From NCBI GenBank assembly GCA_017412705.1, contig JAFPWS010000002.1, positions 1 through 64,000 of the forward strand: 64,000 nt of DNA. The letters are read 5' to 3'. The position numbers were made by a program, and so were the translations under genes. The notes below the pieces were generated by a model that saw only the letters and a program-made list of their open reading frames with translations, had not been told where the DNA came from and did not search any database. Below, in pieces: positions 17,271 through 25,432 of this stretch. Each line of letters opens with the position of its first letter. Within the stretch, counting starts at the first letter, position 1. The stretch comes from Prevotella sp. Its GTDB lineage: Bacteria; Bacteroidota; Bacteroidia; Bacteroidales; Bacteroidaceae.

Positions 17271-17714
17271 ATGTTTCGCATGCTTGTCAAACTTGTGCAG
17301 GAAGTAGTTAAAGGCTTCCAATCCCACGAGCACCAGTATGGAACTGGCTATAGCCAGCTTATACATGCCACCGCCACAGGCCAGACCTATGGCAGCTACC
17401 ACCCATACACCTGCTGCTGTGGTGAGTCCGCTGACTATGTTCTCTGTCTTGCGGAAGATGATGGTACCAGCACCTATGAAACCGATACCACTTACCACCT
17501 GGGCTGCAATACGACTGACATCCCAGCGATGGGCTTCCGACATGGACACGTCCTGAAAACCGTAAGCCGAGACTATCATAAACAATGCTGAGCCCATTGC
17601 CACAAGGAAATGGGTACGGAAGCCGGCTTCCTTCGATCTGTATTCACGTTCCAAACCTATCAGTCCACCAAGGATGGCAGCGACAAATATTCGCAAGATA
17701 AATTCGTTCTCCAT
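17253..17714 (-). CDS. MgtC/SapB family membrane protein
   Basis: A 153-residue integral membrane protein starting MENEFILRIFVAAILGGLIGLEREYRSKEAGFRTH, the classic MgtC opening with GLEREYR and GFRTH. At least four hydrophobic segments follow (FLVAMGSALFMIVSAYG, SGIGFIGAGTIIF, GLTTAAGVWVVAAIGLACG, KLAIASSILVLVGLEAF). The start at 17714 is preferred because the -7 box lies 24 nt upstream of it. MgtC proteins are linked to magnesium limitation and modulation of ATP synthase; the role in non-pathogens is unclear. Confidence 0.9.
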   Translation of the reverse strand: MENEFILRIFVAAILGGLIGLEREYRSKEAGFRTHFLVAMGSALFMIVSAYGFQDVSMSEAHRWDVSRIAAQVVSGIGFIGAGTIIFRKTENIVSGLTTAAGVWVVAAIGLACGGGMYKLAIASSILVLVGLEAFNYFLHKFDKHAKHKKGEE

Positions 17715-17738
17715 AGTTAAATGATGTTTATTTGGTTG

Positions 17739-17746
17739 CAAAGATA
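17739..17746 (-). promoter_or_regulatory. -7 box TATCTTTG, mgtC-like gene
   Basis: 24 nt before the ATG at 17714. Confidence 0.6.
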
Positions 17747-17790
17747 ATAAAAAGTTTAGAGTTTAGTACTTAGAGTAAGGAGAAATTTTG

Positions 17791-17798
17791 TATCTTTG
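17791..17798 (+). promoter_or_regulatory. -7 box TATCTTTG, tat operon
   Basis: 31 nt before tatA; appears to serve tatA through the aldo/keto reductase gene. Confidence 0.65.
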
Positions 17799-17829
17799 CA
17801 CAAATTAAACTAAAAACAAAGCAGAAAAG

Positions 17830-18015
17830 ATGTTTGGATTAGGAATGCAGGAGATTATCGTCATAGCACTCATCGTGCTGTTGCTGTTCGGTGGGAAAAA
17901 GATTCCTGAGCTGATGAAAGGCCTTGGTAAAGGCGTCAAAAGCTTTAAGGACGGCATGAAGGAAGAAGATGAAACCAAAGATGCCAACAGCCACGAGCCC
18001 CAAGCCAACAGCTGA
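17830..18015 (+). CDS. tatA: Twin-arginine translocase subunit TatA
   Basis: A 61-residue protein with one N-terminal membrane helix ([22 protein letters not shown]), the FGGKKIPEL hinge, the amphipathic helix [15 protein letters not shown] and an acidic hydrophilic tail. It forms the pore component of the Tat pathway for folded proteins. No separate tatB is present, as in other minimal TatAC systems. Confidence 0.95.
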   Translation: MFGLGMQEIIVIALIVLLLFGGKKIPELMKGLGKGVKSFKDGMKEEDETKDANSHEPQANS

Positions 18016-18016
18016 G

Positions 18017-18769
18017 ATGACTTTCTGGGATCATCTGGATGTCCTGCGTTCGTCGCTCATCCGCATGGCCCTGGCTGTGACAGTGTTTGCTGTCGTGGCA
18101 TTTCTGCTAAAGGACGAGCTGTTCAGCATTGTGCTGGCTCCCCGTTCGAGCGACTTTATCACCTACAGGCTTCTGGGCGTAGAAGCTTTTCAGATTCACT
18201 TAATGAACACCGGGCTGACGGAGCAGTTTATGATTCACATGCGGACGGCGATGTATGCCGGACTGCTGGTGGCTTCACCTTATATATTATATGAGCTGTT
18301 CAGATTCGTCAGTCCAGGACTCTACCAGAACGAGCGCCGCTATGCGGTATGGATAGTAGGAGCTGCCTATCTGATGTTTATGGTGGGCACGCTGACCAAC
18401 TACTTCATGGTATTCCCGCTGACGGTGAAGTTTCTGGGCACGTATCAGGTGTCGCCCGATGTGGCGAACATGCTGACGTTGCAGTCGTACATCGACACGC
18501 TGCTGGGCATGAGTCTGGTGATGGGCGTGGTGTTTGAGCTGCCTGTAGTCTGCGGACTCTTAGGACGCATGGGACTGATAACCGAAAGGCTGATGTGCCA
18601 ATACAGGAGACACGCCGTGGTGGCGATTCTCATCGTGGCAGCTATCATTACGCCAACGACGGATGTGTTTACGCTCTTTGTTGTGGCCCTGCCCATCTAT
18701 CTGCTGTATGAAGTAAGCATCTGGATTGTGAAAATGACTAAACAAATACGATATGCTAAGAAAGATTAG
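18017..18769 (+). CDS. tatC: Twin-arginine translocase subunit TatC
   Basis: A 250-residue receptor subunit with six membrane segments. MTFWDHLDVLRSSLIRM is the conserved N-terminus that binds twin-arginine signals; YILYELFRFVSPGLYQNERR is the conserved first-loop region, and MGVVFELPVV and AAIITPTTDVFTLFVVALPIYLLYE follow. ATG 18017 starts 1 nt after the tatA stop; an in-frame ATG at 17969 would add 16 residues inside tatA and cannot be excluded. The 3' end overlaps the next gene by 17 bp. Confidence 0.94.
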   Translation: MTFWDHLDVLRSSLIRMALAVTVFAVVAFLLKDELFSIVLAPRSSDFITYRLLGVEAFQIHLMNTGLTEQFMIHMRTAMYAGLLVASPYILYELFRFVSPGLYQNERRYAVWIVGAAYLMFMVGTLTNYFMVFPLTVKFLGTYQVSPDVANMLTLQSYIDTLLGMSLVMGVVFELPVVCGLLGRMGLITERLMCQYRRHAVVAILIVAAIITPTTDVFTLFVVALPIYLLYEVSIWIVKMTKQIRYAKKD

Positions 18770-20243
18770 AATAACGCTGGCCACATTGTTTATGCTCGGC
18801 CTGACATGGCTCTTCGTCGACTTTACAGGAACGGCCCACCGCCTGGTGGGAGGACTGGCGAAGTTGCAGTTCTTGGAGGCCGTACTGGCGCTGAACTTCA
18901 TCGTCATAGCCTTCCTTCTGGTACTGACAGTAGCTTGCGGACGCATCTACTGTAGCATCATCTGCCCGCTGGGTATCATGCAGGACATCTTCGGATGGCT
19001 GGGCAAGAAGGCGAAGAAGAATCGCTACACCTATTCGAAAGCCATCTCATGGCTCCGCTATGGCATGCTGGCGATTTTCATCCTGACGATAGTGGCTGGT
19101 GTAGGTACTATCGTTCAACTGCTGGCTCCCTACTCTACCTTTGGCATCATTGCCACCAATCTGCTGCAGCCTGTCTACCAGGCAGGCAATAATGTGCTGG
19201 CTGCCATCGCTGAGCAATACGACAGCTATGCCTTCTACCACTCAGAGATTTGGCTGCGCTCAGCCGTCTCGCTGGTTATTGCCATCATCATGCTGTTGTT
19301 GCTGGCAGTACTGGCATGGCGCAATGGGCGAACTTACTGCAACACCATCTGCCCTGTTGGTACGCTGTTAGGAATGCTTTCGCGATGGTCGTTCCTGAAG
19401 GTCCACTTCGATGTGGAGAAGTGCAAGAACTGCTCGCTCTGCACCAAGAACTGCAAGGCGGCGTGCATCGATTATAAGACGCATACCGTCGATGCCTCGC
19501 GCTGTGTGGTGTGCGGCGACTGTATCAGCGTCTGCAAGCATGGGGCGCTGAAGTACGACCATAACTCAGGGGGACAGTCCCCCCGTGCCGAACGCACTGA
19601 AGGGACAGTCCCCGAAGGTAGGCGTCGCTCGTTCCTGATTAGTTCCGCCCTGCTGGCTACCGCTGCCCTGGCCCAACAGAAGGACAAAATCATGGACGGC
19701 GGACTGGCAGAGATACAAGACAAGGTAGCTCCTGAGCGCCAGACTCCGCTGACACCTCCTGGGTCGCTGTCGGCACAGAACATGGCACTGCGCTGTACGG
19801 GCTGCCAGCTATGCATCTCGGAGTGTCCCAACCAGGTGTTGCGCCCATCTGACGACCTGCTGCACCTGATGCAACCCACGATGGGCTACGAGCGCGGCTA
19901 CTGTCGTCCGGAGTGTAACCGCTGTTCGGAGGTCTGTCCAACAGGAGCCATCAAGCCCATAAGGCACGAGGACAAGGCGTCGACGCAGATAGGACATGCC
20001 GTCTGGATCAAGAAGAACTGCATACCGCTGACGGATGGTGTTGAGTGTGGCAACTGTGCCCGTCACTGTCCTGTGGGAGCTATCGAGATGGTGCCCTCCG
20101 ATCCTGACAATGAGGAGTCGCCCTATGTGCCTGCCGTCAACGAGTCCCGTTGCATAGGCTGTGGAGCATGCGAGTACCTATGCCCTGCACGCCCATTCTC
20201 TGCTATTTATGTGGAAGGTCACGAAGTTCATAAAGAAGTATAA
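18753..20243 (+). CDS. Membrane polyferredoxin with internal Tat-like signal (NapH/NapG-like fusion)
   Basis: A 496-residue protein. The first 230 residues are a NapH-like membrane module with about four helices and the cysteine motifs CGRIYCSIICPLG and CNTICPVG. Two 4Fe-4S motifs follow (CKNCSLCTKNCKAAC, CVVCGDCISVC). At about residue 290 there is RRRSFLISSALLATAALA, which reads like a twin-arginine signal in mid-protein, then a NapG-like ferredoxin region with four more cysteine clusters (CTGCQLCISECP, CRPECNRCSEVCP, CGNCARHCP, CIGCGACEYLCP). It probably passes electrons from the membrane to the exported reductase encoded 2 bp downstream. An in-frame palindromic insertion lies just before the RRR motif. 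Confidence 0.82.
   Translation: MLRKIRITLATLFMLGLTWLFVDFTGTAHRLVGGLAKLQFLEAVLALNFIVIAFLLVLTVACGRIYCSIICPLGIMQDIFGWLGKKAKKNRYTYSKAISWLRYGMLAIFILTIVAGVGTIVQLLAPYSTFGIIATNLLQPVYQAGNNVLAAIAEQYDSYAFYHSEIWLRSAVSLVIAIIMLLLLAVLAWRNGRTYCNTICPVGTLLGMLSRWSFLKVHFDVEKCKNCSLCTKNCKAACIDYKTHTVDASRCVVCGDCISVCKHGALKYDHNSGGQSPRAERTEGTVPEGRRRSFLISSALLATAALAQQKDKIMDGGLAEIQDKVAPERQTPLTPPGSLSAQNMALRCTGCQLCISECPNQVLRPSDDLLHLMQPTMGYERGYCRPECNRCSEVCPTGAIKPIRHEDKASTQIGHAVWIKKNCIPLTDGVECGNCARHCPVGAIEMVPSDPDNEESPYVPAVNESRCIGCGACEYLCPARPFSAIYVEGHEVHKEV
19569..19613 (+). repeat. In-frame double palindrome GGGACAGTCCC
   Basis: Two copies of the palindrome, GGGGGACAGTCCCCC at 19569-19583 and GGGACAGTCCC at 19602-19612, lie inside the polyferredoxin gene and encode GQSPRAERTEGTVPE, the linker just before the Tat-like segment. 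Confidence 0.75.
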
Positions 20244-20245
20244 CG

Positions 20246-21640
20246 ATGGATAGAAGAAATTTCCTTAAGATATTGGGTGGCGGTGCGCTGGGTACTGCTG
20301 CTGTGCTGACAGGCTGCAAGTCGAAAACGGAGACGAAGGCCGTAGAAGAGTACAAAAAGCAGGTTGAGCCTCCCGTAGGCAAGATGACCTATCGTACCAG
20401 TCCTACCACTGGCGACAAGGTGTCGCTGCTGGGCTACGGCATGATGCGCCTGCCCTCAAAGACAGAAAACAAGGACGACTACGACCAGGAGATGATAAAC
20501 CGTCAGGTGGACTATGCCATCGAGCATGGCGTGAACTACTTCGACACAAGCCCCGTCTACTGCCAGGGCAAGTCGGAGGCCTGCACAGGCATTGCCCTCA
20601 GCCGTCATAAGCGCTCGGAGTATTTCGTGGCCACCAAGCTGTCGAACTTCCACCCCAGCACGCATAGTCGTGAGGCTTCGATAGAGATGTACAAGAACTC
20701 GATGAAGCAGCTACAGGTGGACTATATCGACTACTACCTGCTACACTCTGTCGGTGGAGGCATGGATGAATTCGAGCGCCGCTATGTCGACAACGGCATG
20801 ATGGACTTTCTGCTGAAGGAGCGCGAAGCAGGGCGCATACGCAACCTCGGATTCTCGTTCCACGGCAAGCAGTCGGTGTTCGACGAGGTGTTGGCGATGA
20901 ACGACAAGTATCACTGGGACTTCGTGCAGATAGAGCTGAACTACCTGGACTGGAGCTTCGCCGACGAAATCAACAACCGCAACGTGGATGCAAGCTACCT
21001 CTATGCCGAACTCGAAAAGCGCAACATCCCTGCCGTCATCATGGAGCCCCTGTTAGGCGGCCGTCTGGCCAACCTGCCCCAGTATCTGGCTACCGAACTC
21101 AAGCAGCGCGACCCAGAGCGCAGCATCGCCTCGTGGGCCTTCAGATACGCTGGTACGCCCAAAGGGGTGCTGACCGTACTTTCCGGTATGACCTATATGG
21201 AGCACCTGAAGGACAACCTGCTGACCTACTGTCCCTTGAAGCCCATGACTGTCAGGGAACAGCGCTATCTTGACGAACAGGTGGCCGAGCGCATCGCAGG
21301 GCTCGAAAACATACCCTGCAACGACTGCAAATACTGCATGCCCTGTCCCTACGGCATCGACATACCCGCCATCTTCGTACATTACAACAAGTGCAAGAAC
21401 GACGGCACGCTGCCTCGGCTTAAGATGGATGACGAGTACTTCAAGCTGCGCCGCAACTACCTGATAGGTTTGGACCGTGCCGTGCCACGTCTGCGACAGG
21501 CAGACCACTGCATCGGCTGCGGCCAGTGCGAACCCCACTGCCCGCAAAGCATCCGCATCCCTCGCGAGTTACACAAGATCAGCCAGTTTGTGGAAGACCT
21601 GAAGCAGAATTCCATCCTCAAAGACAGGCAGAAAGGCTAA
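20246..21640 (+). CDS. Tat-exported aldo/keto reductase with 4Fe-4S dicluster domain
   Basis: A 464-residue protein. The N-terminus MDRRNFLKILGGGALGTAAVLTGC carries a twin-arginine motif (R3, R4) and a lipobox-like LTGC with Cys24, so it is probably a Tat-exported lipoprotein. The AKR barrel follows (LLGYGMMRLPS, YFDTSPVYCQGKSE, VDYIDYYLLHS, GFSFHGK). The C-terminal 100 residues hold two ferredoxin-like motifs, CNDCKYCMPCPYGIDI and CIGCGQCEPHCPQSI. This is the oxidoreductase family often labelled 4Fe-4S aldo/keto reductase; the substrate is unknown. It ends convergent with the next gene, overlapping by 4 bp. Confidence 0.9.
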   Translation: MDRRNFLKILGGGALGTAAVLTGCKSKTETKAVEEYKKQVEPPVGKMTYRTSPTTGDKVSLLGYGMMRLPSKTENKDDYDQEMINRQVDYAIEHGVNYFDTSPVYCQGKSEACTGIALSRHKRSEYFVATKLSNFHPSTHSREASIEMYKNSMKQLQVDYIDYYLLHSVGGGMDEFERRYVDNGMMDFLLKEREAGRIRNLGFSFHGKQSVFDEVLAMNDKYHWDFVQIELNYLDWSFADEINNRNVDASYLYAELEKRNIPAVIMEPLLGGRLANLPQYLATELKQRDPERSIASWAFRYAGTPKGVLTVLSGMTYMEHLKDNLLTYCPLKPMTVREQRYLDEQVAERIAGLENIPCNDCKYCMPCPYGIDIPAIFVHYNKCKNDGTLPRLKMDDEYFKLRRNYLIGLDRAVPRLRQADHCIGCGQCEPHCPQSIRIPRELHKISQFVEDLKQNSILKDRQKG

Positions 21641-22827
21641 TGCCTGCTGGCCTCGCCCATGATGCTTTGAGCTACGGTATAGGCTGTGGTCCAGGCTGCC
21701 TGGAAGTTGAAGCCTCCCGTCACGCCGTCGATGTCGAGCACCTCGCCCGCAAAGTAGAGTCGAGGCACACAGCGACTCTCCAAGGTTGAGGGGTTGACGG
21801 CTTTCAGCGACACGCCGCCACACGTGACAAACTCGTCCTTGAAAGGTGCACGACCAGCCACCTGATAGGTATCATTGATGAGGACGTTGACCAATCGGTT
21901 GACGTCCTTCTTGTTCAGCTCGGCCCAGCGTACCTGACTACGGGCATCCAGCGACTTGTCCAACAGATAAGTCCACAGGCGCTGTGGCAGACCGAAGGGA
22001 TTGTAGGTGGGCAATTGCTTCTGAGGCTGACGGACGACCATGTCATAGAGCGCATTCTGAGCCTCCCGGTCGTTGTAGTGCGTCCAGTGGATGCTCAGCG
22101 CCACCTGGTAGGCGCTGTCTGCCAGCAGACGGGCGGCATAGCTGGAGAGTCGCAGGATGGCAGGTCCGCTGACACCCCAATGGGTGATGAGCAGAGGCCC
22201 GGAGGCACGCAGCTTGGTGCCCGGGATATGAGCAACCACATCGCCCACCACCAAGCCCTGAAGCGCATTGAGCGCCCTGTCGGCAATGCGCAGGGAATAG
22301 AGCGAAGGCACAGGAGGTACTGTCTCATGCCCCATATCAGCCAGCCAGTCAAGGCCCTGACCTGAGGGAGAGCCGCCTGTCGTCACCACTATGAAGTCGT
22401 AGTCACGCAATTCGCCTAACGACTGCACCTTCCTGCCTTTTAGAATCTGGATATGATGCTGGCGTGCCAACGTCAGGAAGCAGTCGATAATGGCATGCGA
22501 GTCCTGGGCCTGAGGGAACACGCACTCGTCGTCCTGTATGACCAGCGGCACACCATGACGCTCGAACCACTGGTAGGCGTCGCGATAGTCGAAGACATTG
22601 AAAAGCCGCTTCATCAACCGATGACCACGCGGATAGACAGCAGAGAGGTCGCGTACCTGCCGGAACGTATTGGTGCAGTTGCAGCGTCCTCCGCCACTCA
22701 ACTCCACCTTCGCCAGCACCCGATGACTGCGCTCAAAGATGGTAACATCCATCTCTGGCATCATCTCCTTCAAACTGACAGCAAGAAAGAATCCTGCCGC
22801 CCCACCGCCTATGATTGCTGTTTTCAT
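21637..22827 (-). CDS. FAD-dependent oxidoreductase, HI0933/YhiN family
   Basis: A 396-residue flavoprotein. MKTAIIGGGAAGFFLAVSLKE is the dinucleotide-binding start; KVELSGGGRCNCTN is the family hallmark, VVTTGGSPSGQGLDWLADMGHE follows, and the C-terminus has FVTCGGVSLKAVNPSTLESR and LYFAGEVLDIDGVTGGFNFQAAWTTAY. The start at 22827 is preferred to one nine codons upstream because the -7 box lies only 5 nt before it. The reaction catalysed by this family is poorly defined. Confidence 0.93.
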   Translation of the reverse strand: MKTAIIGGGAAGFFLAVSLKEMMPEMDVTIFERSHRVLAKVELSGGGRCNCTNTFRQVRDLSAVYPRGHRLMKRLFNVFDYRDAYQWFERHGVPLVIQDDECVFPQAQDSHAIIDCFLTLARQHHIQILKGRKVQSLGELRDYDFIVVTTGGSPSGQGLDWLADMGHETVPPVPSLYSLRIADRALNALQGLVVGDVVAHIPGTKLRASGPLLITHWGVSGPAILRLSSYAARLLADSAYQVALSIHWTHYNDREAQNALYDMVVRQPQKQLPTYNPFGLPQRLWTYLLDKSLDARSQVRWAELNKKDVNRLVNVLINDTYQVAGRAPFKDEFVTCGGVSLKAVNPSTLESRCVPRLYFAGEVLDIDGVTGGFNFQAAWTTAYTVAQSIMGEASRH

Positions 22828-22832
22828 GCCGC

Positions 22833-22840
22833 CAAAGGTA
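22833..22840 (-). promoter_or_regulatory. -7 box TACCTTTG, YhiN-like gene
   Basis: 5 nt before the ATG at 22827, consistent with a leaderless transcript. Confidence 0.6.
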
Positions 22841-22903
22841 CTAACAATCCACAAAATAAAGAAAATAATTCCTAATTTATTTTGTATTTCCCGTAATTTG
22901 TAC

Positions 22904-22911
22904 TAATTTTG
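22904..22911 (+). promoter_or_regulatory. -7 box TAATTTTG, nhaD
   Basis: 106 nt before the nhaD start. The leader of roughly 100 nt matches no riboswitch that could be recognised by eye. Confidence 0.4.
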
Positions 22912-23017
22912 TAATCTGAACTACAAGAAGACAACCTACGACGGACGGACACCCGCCATGAGTGGACTCAACACAGCAGTAAAACTCATTATACAATAAA
23001 ACAAATTTAAAATTATC

Positions 23018-24373
23018 ATGTCTACATTAACAATTTGCATCGTCATCCTCTTCTGCATCGGCTACTTCTGCATAGCCATTGAGAGCGTGACAAAAATCAA
23101 CAAAGCAGCCATTGCGCTGCTCATGTTTGTAGGTTGCTGGACCCTCTTCATGATTGACCCGTCCAGCTACGTCGCCGCTGCCGTAGGCGACATGAAAGCA
23201 GCCGCCGTCAGCGAGGTCATCGAGCACCACCTGGGCTCCACCGCCACCACGCTGTTCTTCCTCATGGGTGCCATGACCATCGTCGAGCTCGTCGACCAGA
23301 ACGGAGGCTTCAACTTCGTCCGCGACACTCTGCAGACCAAGTCCAAGCGCTCCCTGCTGTGGCGCATCGCCTTCATGACCTTCATCCTGTCGGCCATCCT
23401 CGACAACCTCACCACCTCCATCGTCATGATCATGATTCTGCGTAAGCTTGTCAGCGACAAGAAAGACCGCATCATCTACGCAGCCCTCGTCATCATTGCC
23501 GCCAACTCCGGAGGAGCCTTCTCGCCCATCGGCGACGTCACCACCATCATGCTGTGGAACAAGGGCGTCATCACCGCTGCCGGCGTCATCACGGAAATAT
23601 TCATCCCCTCACTCATCTCCATGGTCATACCGGCCTACATCCTGTCGCTGTCGCTCAAGGGCACCCTTGAACCAGCCCAGGAGACGGTAGTCATAGAAGA
23701 GGCTGACGCCCTGTCGCCAGCCCAGCGCAAGACCATCTTCTTCCTCGGCGTGGGCGGACTCATCTTCGTGCCCATCTTCAAGACCATCACCCACCTGCCA
23801 CCCTTCGTAGGCATCCTGCTCGTCCTGGGCGTGCTGTGGACCGCCACCGAGATTTTCTACACCGGCATCCATCAGGAGAGCGAGGACACAGCCGACAACC
23901 GCAACACCCAGAAGCGCGTGTCGAAGATGCTGTCGCGCATTGACATGGACACCATCCTCTTCTTCCTGGGCATCCTCATGGCTGTTGGCTGTCTGGAGAC
24001 CATCGGCGTACTCACCATGCTGGGCAAAGGCCTCGACGTCACCTTTGCGGGCAACCACTACCTCGTCACCGGCATCATCGGCGTGCTGTCCAGCATCGTC
24101 GACAACGTGCCCCTCGTGGCAGGCTGCATGGGCATGTATCCTGTCCAGGCTGCCGGCGACCTGGCCATCGACGGCATCTTCTGGCAGCTGCTGGCCTACT
24201 GTGCCGGTGTCGGCGGCTCCATGCTTATCATCGGCTCTGCGGCAGGCGTTGTCGTCATGGGCCTGGAGAAGATTACCTTCGGCTGGTATATGAAGAAGAT
24301 TACCTGGATAGCCTTCGTCGGCTACCTGGCAGGTATCTTCTGCTACTGGCTCGAGAAGACCTTCCTTTTCTGA
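23018..24373 (+). CDS. nhaD: Na+/H+ antiporter, NhaD type
   Basis: A 451-residue polytopic membrane protein of the ion transporter superfamily. It begins with a hydrophobic helix (ICIVILFCIGYFCIAIES), then INKAAIALLMFVGCW, FLMGAMTIVELVDQNGGF, LSAILDNLTTSIVMIMIL and NSGGAFSPIGDVTTIMLW, which are the conserved NhaD blocks, and VGCLETIGVLTMLGKG and SSIVDNVPLVAG near the end. It exchanges sodium for protons in the cytoplasmic membrane. Transcription ends at a strong hairpin 18 bp downstream. Confidence 0.92.
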   Translation: MSTLTICIVILFCIGYFCIAIESVTKINKAAIALLMFVGCWTLFMIDPSSYVAAAVGDMKAAAVSEVIEHHLGSTATTLFFLMGAMTIVELVDQNGGFNFVRDTLQTKSKRSLLWRIAFMTFILSAILDNLTTSIVMIMILRKLVSDKKDRIIYAALVIIAANSGGAFSPIGDVTTIMLWNKGVITAAGVITEIFIPSLISMVIPAYILSLSLKGTLEPAQETVVIEEADALSPAQRKTIFFLGVGGLIFVPIFKTITHLPPFVGILLVLGVLWTATEIFYTGIHQESEDTADNRNTQKRVSKMLSRIDMDTILFFLGILMAVGCLETIGVLTMLGKGLDVTFAGNHYLVTGIIGVLSSIVDNVPLVAGCMGMYPVQAAGDLAIDGIFWQLLAYCAGVGGSMLIIGSAAGVVVMGLEKITFGWYMKKITWIAFVGYLAGIFCYWLEKTFLF

Positions 24374-24391
24374 TTACTCACGACACACCAC

Positions 24392-24436
24392 AGCGGCACA
24401 GGCTCCACCCACAGGACTTGTGCCGCTTGGTTTTTT
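24392..24436 (+). terminator. nhaD terminator
   Basis: AGCGGCACA (24392-24400) pairs with TGTGCCGCT (24419-24427), followed by TGGTTTTTT. Confidence 0.85.
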
Positions 24437-24446
24437 CCGCGCTTGC

Positions 24447-24534
24447 TTTTGCCTGTAGGCTCACATACTTTTGCCTATAGGCGTAAGATGTTTTGCCTAT
24501 AGGTGAAAGATGTTTTGGCTATAGGCAAAAGGGG
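24447..24534. repeat. Four tandem 22-bp units with GCCTATAGGC cores
   Basis: Units start at 24447, 24469, 24491 and 24513. Each has TTTT, then a 10-bp near-palindrome (GCCTGTAGGC, GCCTATAGGC, GCCTATAGGT, GGCTATAGGC), then 8 bp; units 2 and 3 end in AAGATG. The units abut without spacers. Confidence 0.85.
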
Positions 24535-24705
24535 GTTAGCACGGCTCTAAATCCCTGTTTGCTTAGGGGTTTAACCCCGTTTGCTACGTCCTCATGCCTT
24601 TTCAGGTTCCGTTTGAACGATGCGGAGAAGCCATTAGAGACGGCGAACTTACTCCTGTCCGGCAAAAAAAGAAACAAGTTTCTTTGTTATGCGCTTAACT
24701 TTTCG

Positions 24706-24713
24706 TAACTTTG
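24706..24713 (+). promoter_or_regulatory. -7 box TAACTTTG, DUF4923 gene
   Basis: 22 nt before the ATG at 24736. Confidence 0.6.
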
Positions 24714-24735
24714 CAAGCAAATAAGAAGAAAGCAG

Positions 24736-25368
24736 ATGAAAAGAGTCGTATTGTTACTTGTTGCTGCGGTGTCGCTGATAACGGCAGATGCGCAGAATAT
24801 AAAAGAGGTGATGGACAGTGTGAAGTCCGGCAAGAAAGCGGGCAATGTAAAGGGCATGGTTTCCTCGGTGAAAGGCGCCCTCTCAAGCAAAGCTGTTGAG
24901 GCGGAAAAAATTGTCGGCACCTGGCAATATGTCAAGCCTGTAGTGCTCTCCACCTCCGGCAAGATATTGTCTAAGCTGGCCGCAAACAGCATTGACGACA
25001 AGCTGGAGGACCAACTGAACAAATATTGCGAAAGGGCCCATGTGTCTGCAAATAACACTTATTTCGAAATACGTGAAAACGGCACTTACACCTATTCTTT
25101 TGTGGACAAGAAGACATCGGGCACCTGGATGGCCGACGGCGACAAGATGCGTTTTGCCATCAAGAATGTCCAGGCGGTAGAGATGACCTCCCGCATGGAG
25201 CACAACGACACGCTGGCGCTTGTCATGGACACCTCGCTGCTCATCAAGGAGATTCAGGAGCAAGGAGGTATTTCCGACAGCAAGACCAACAACGGCCTGA
25301 TAAAATTATCCAAGAAGGTCAAGATGCTGAAATCCGGATTCCTGCTTGTCCGCAAGCGCCGTAAATAA
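24736..25368 (+). CDS. DUF4923 family secreted protein
   Basis: A 210-residue protein with a signal peptide (MKRVVLLLVAAVSLITADA). The central part IVGTWQYVKPVVLSTSG, NTYFEIRENGTYTYSFVDKKTSGTW and KMRFAIKN reads as a lipocalin-like strand series with a GTW opening, typical of DUF4923. The C-terminus is basic (VRKRRK). Function unknown. It is followed after 64 bp by another secreted protein gene and may be co-transcribed with it. Confidence 0.8.
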   Translation: MKRVVLLLVAAVSLITADAQNIKEVMDSVKSGKKAGNVKGMVSSVKGALSSKAVEAEKIVGTWQYVKPVVLSTSGKILSKLAANSIDDKLEDQLNKYCERAHVSANNTYFEIRENGTYTYSFVDKKTSGTWMADGDKMRFAIKNVQAVEMTSRMEHNDTLALVMDTSLLIKEIQEQGGISDSKTNNGLIKLSKKVKMLKSGFLLVRKRRK

Positions 25369-25432
25369 GCAACAAGAACAGAAGCCCCTGTGCCGCCTCC
25401 GGCGAATAAGACACAAGGGAAAAACAAAAACA

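Larger units (their letters stand above)
24374..24735. other. Intergenic region: terminator, 22-bp tandem array, promoter
   Basis: 362 bp without a gene. In order it holds the nhaD terminator, four tandem 22-bp units, about 170 bp with nothing recognised, and the promoter of the gene at 24736. Confidence 0.7.

Noticed and set aside
22912-23017. Ion-sensing riboswitch before nhaD
   Set aside because: The leader of about 100 nt shows no strong stem and no known consensus could be recognised.
24447-24534. CRISPR array
   Set aside because: The 22-bp units abut with no spacers and no cas genes are present; same for 38754-38840.
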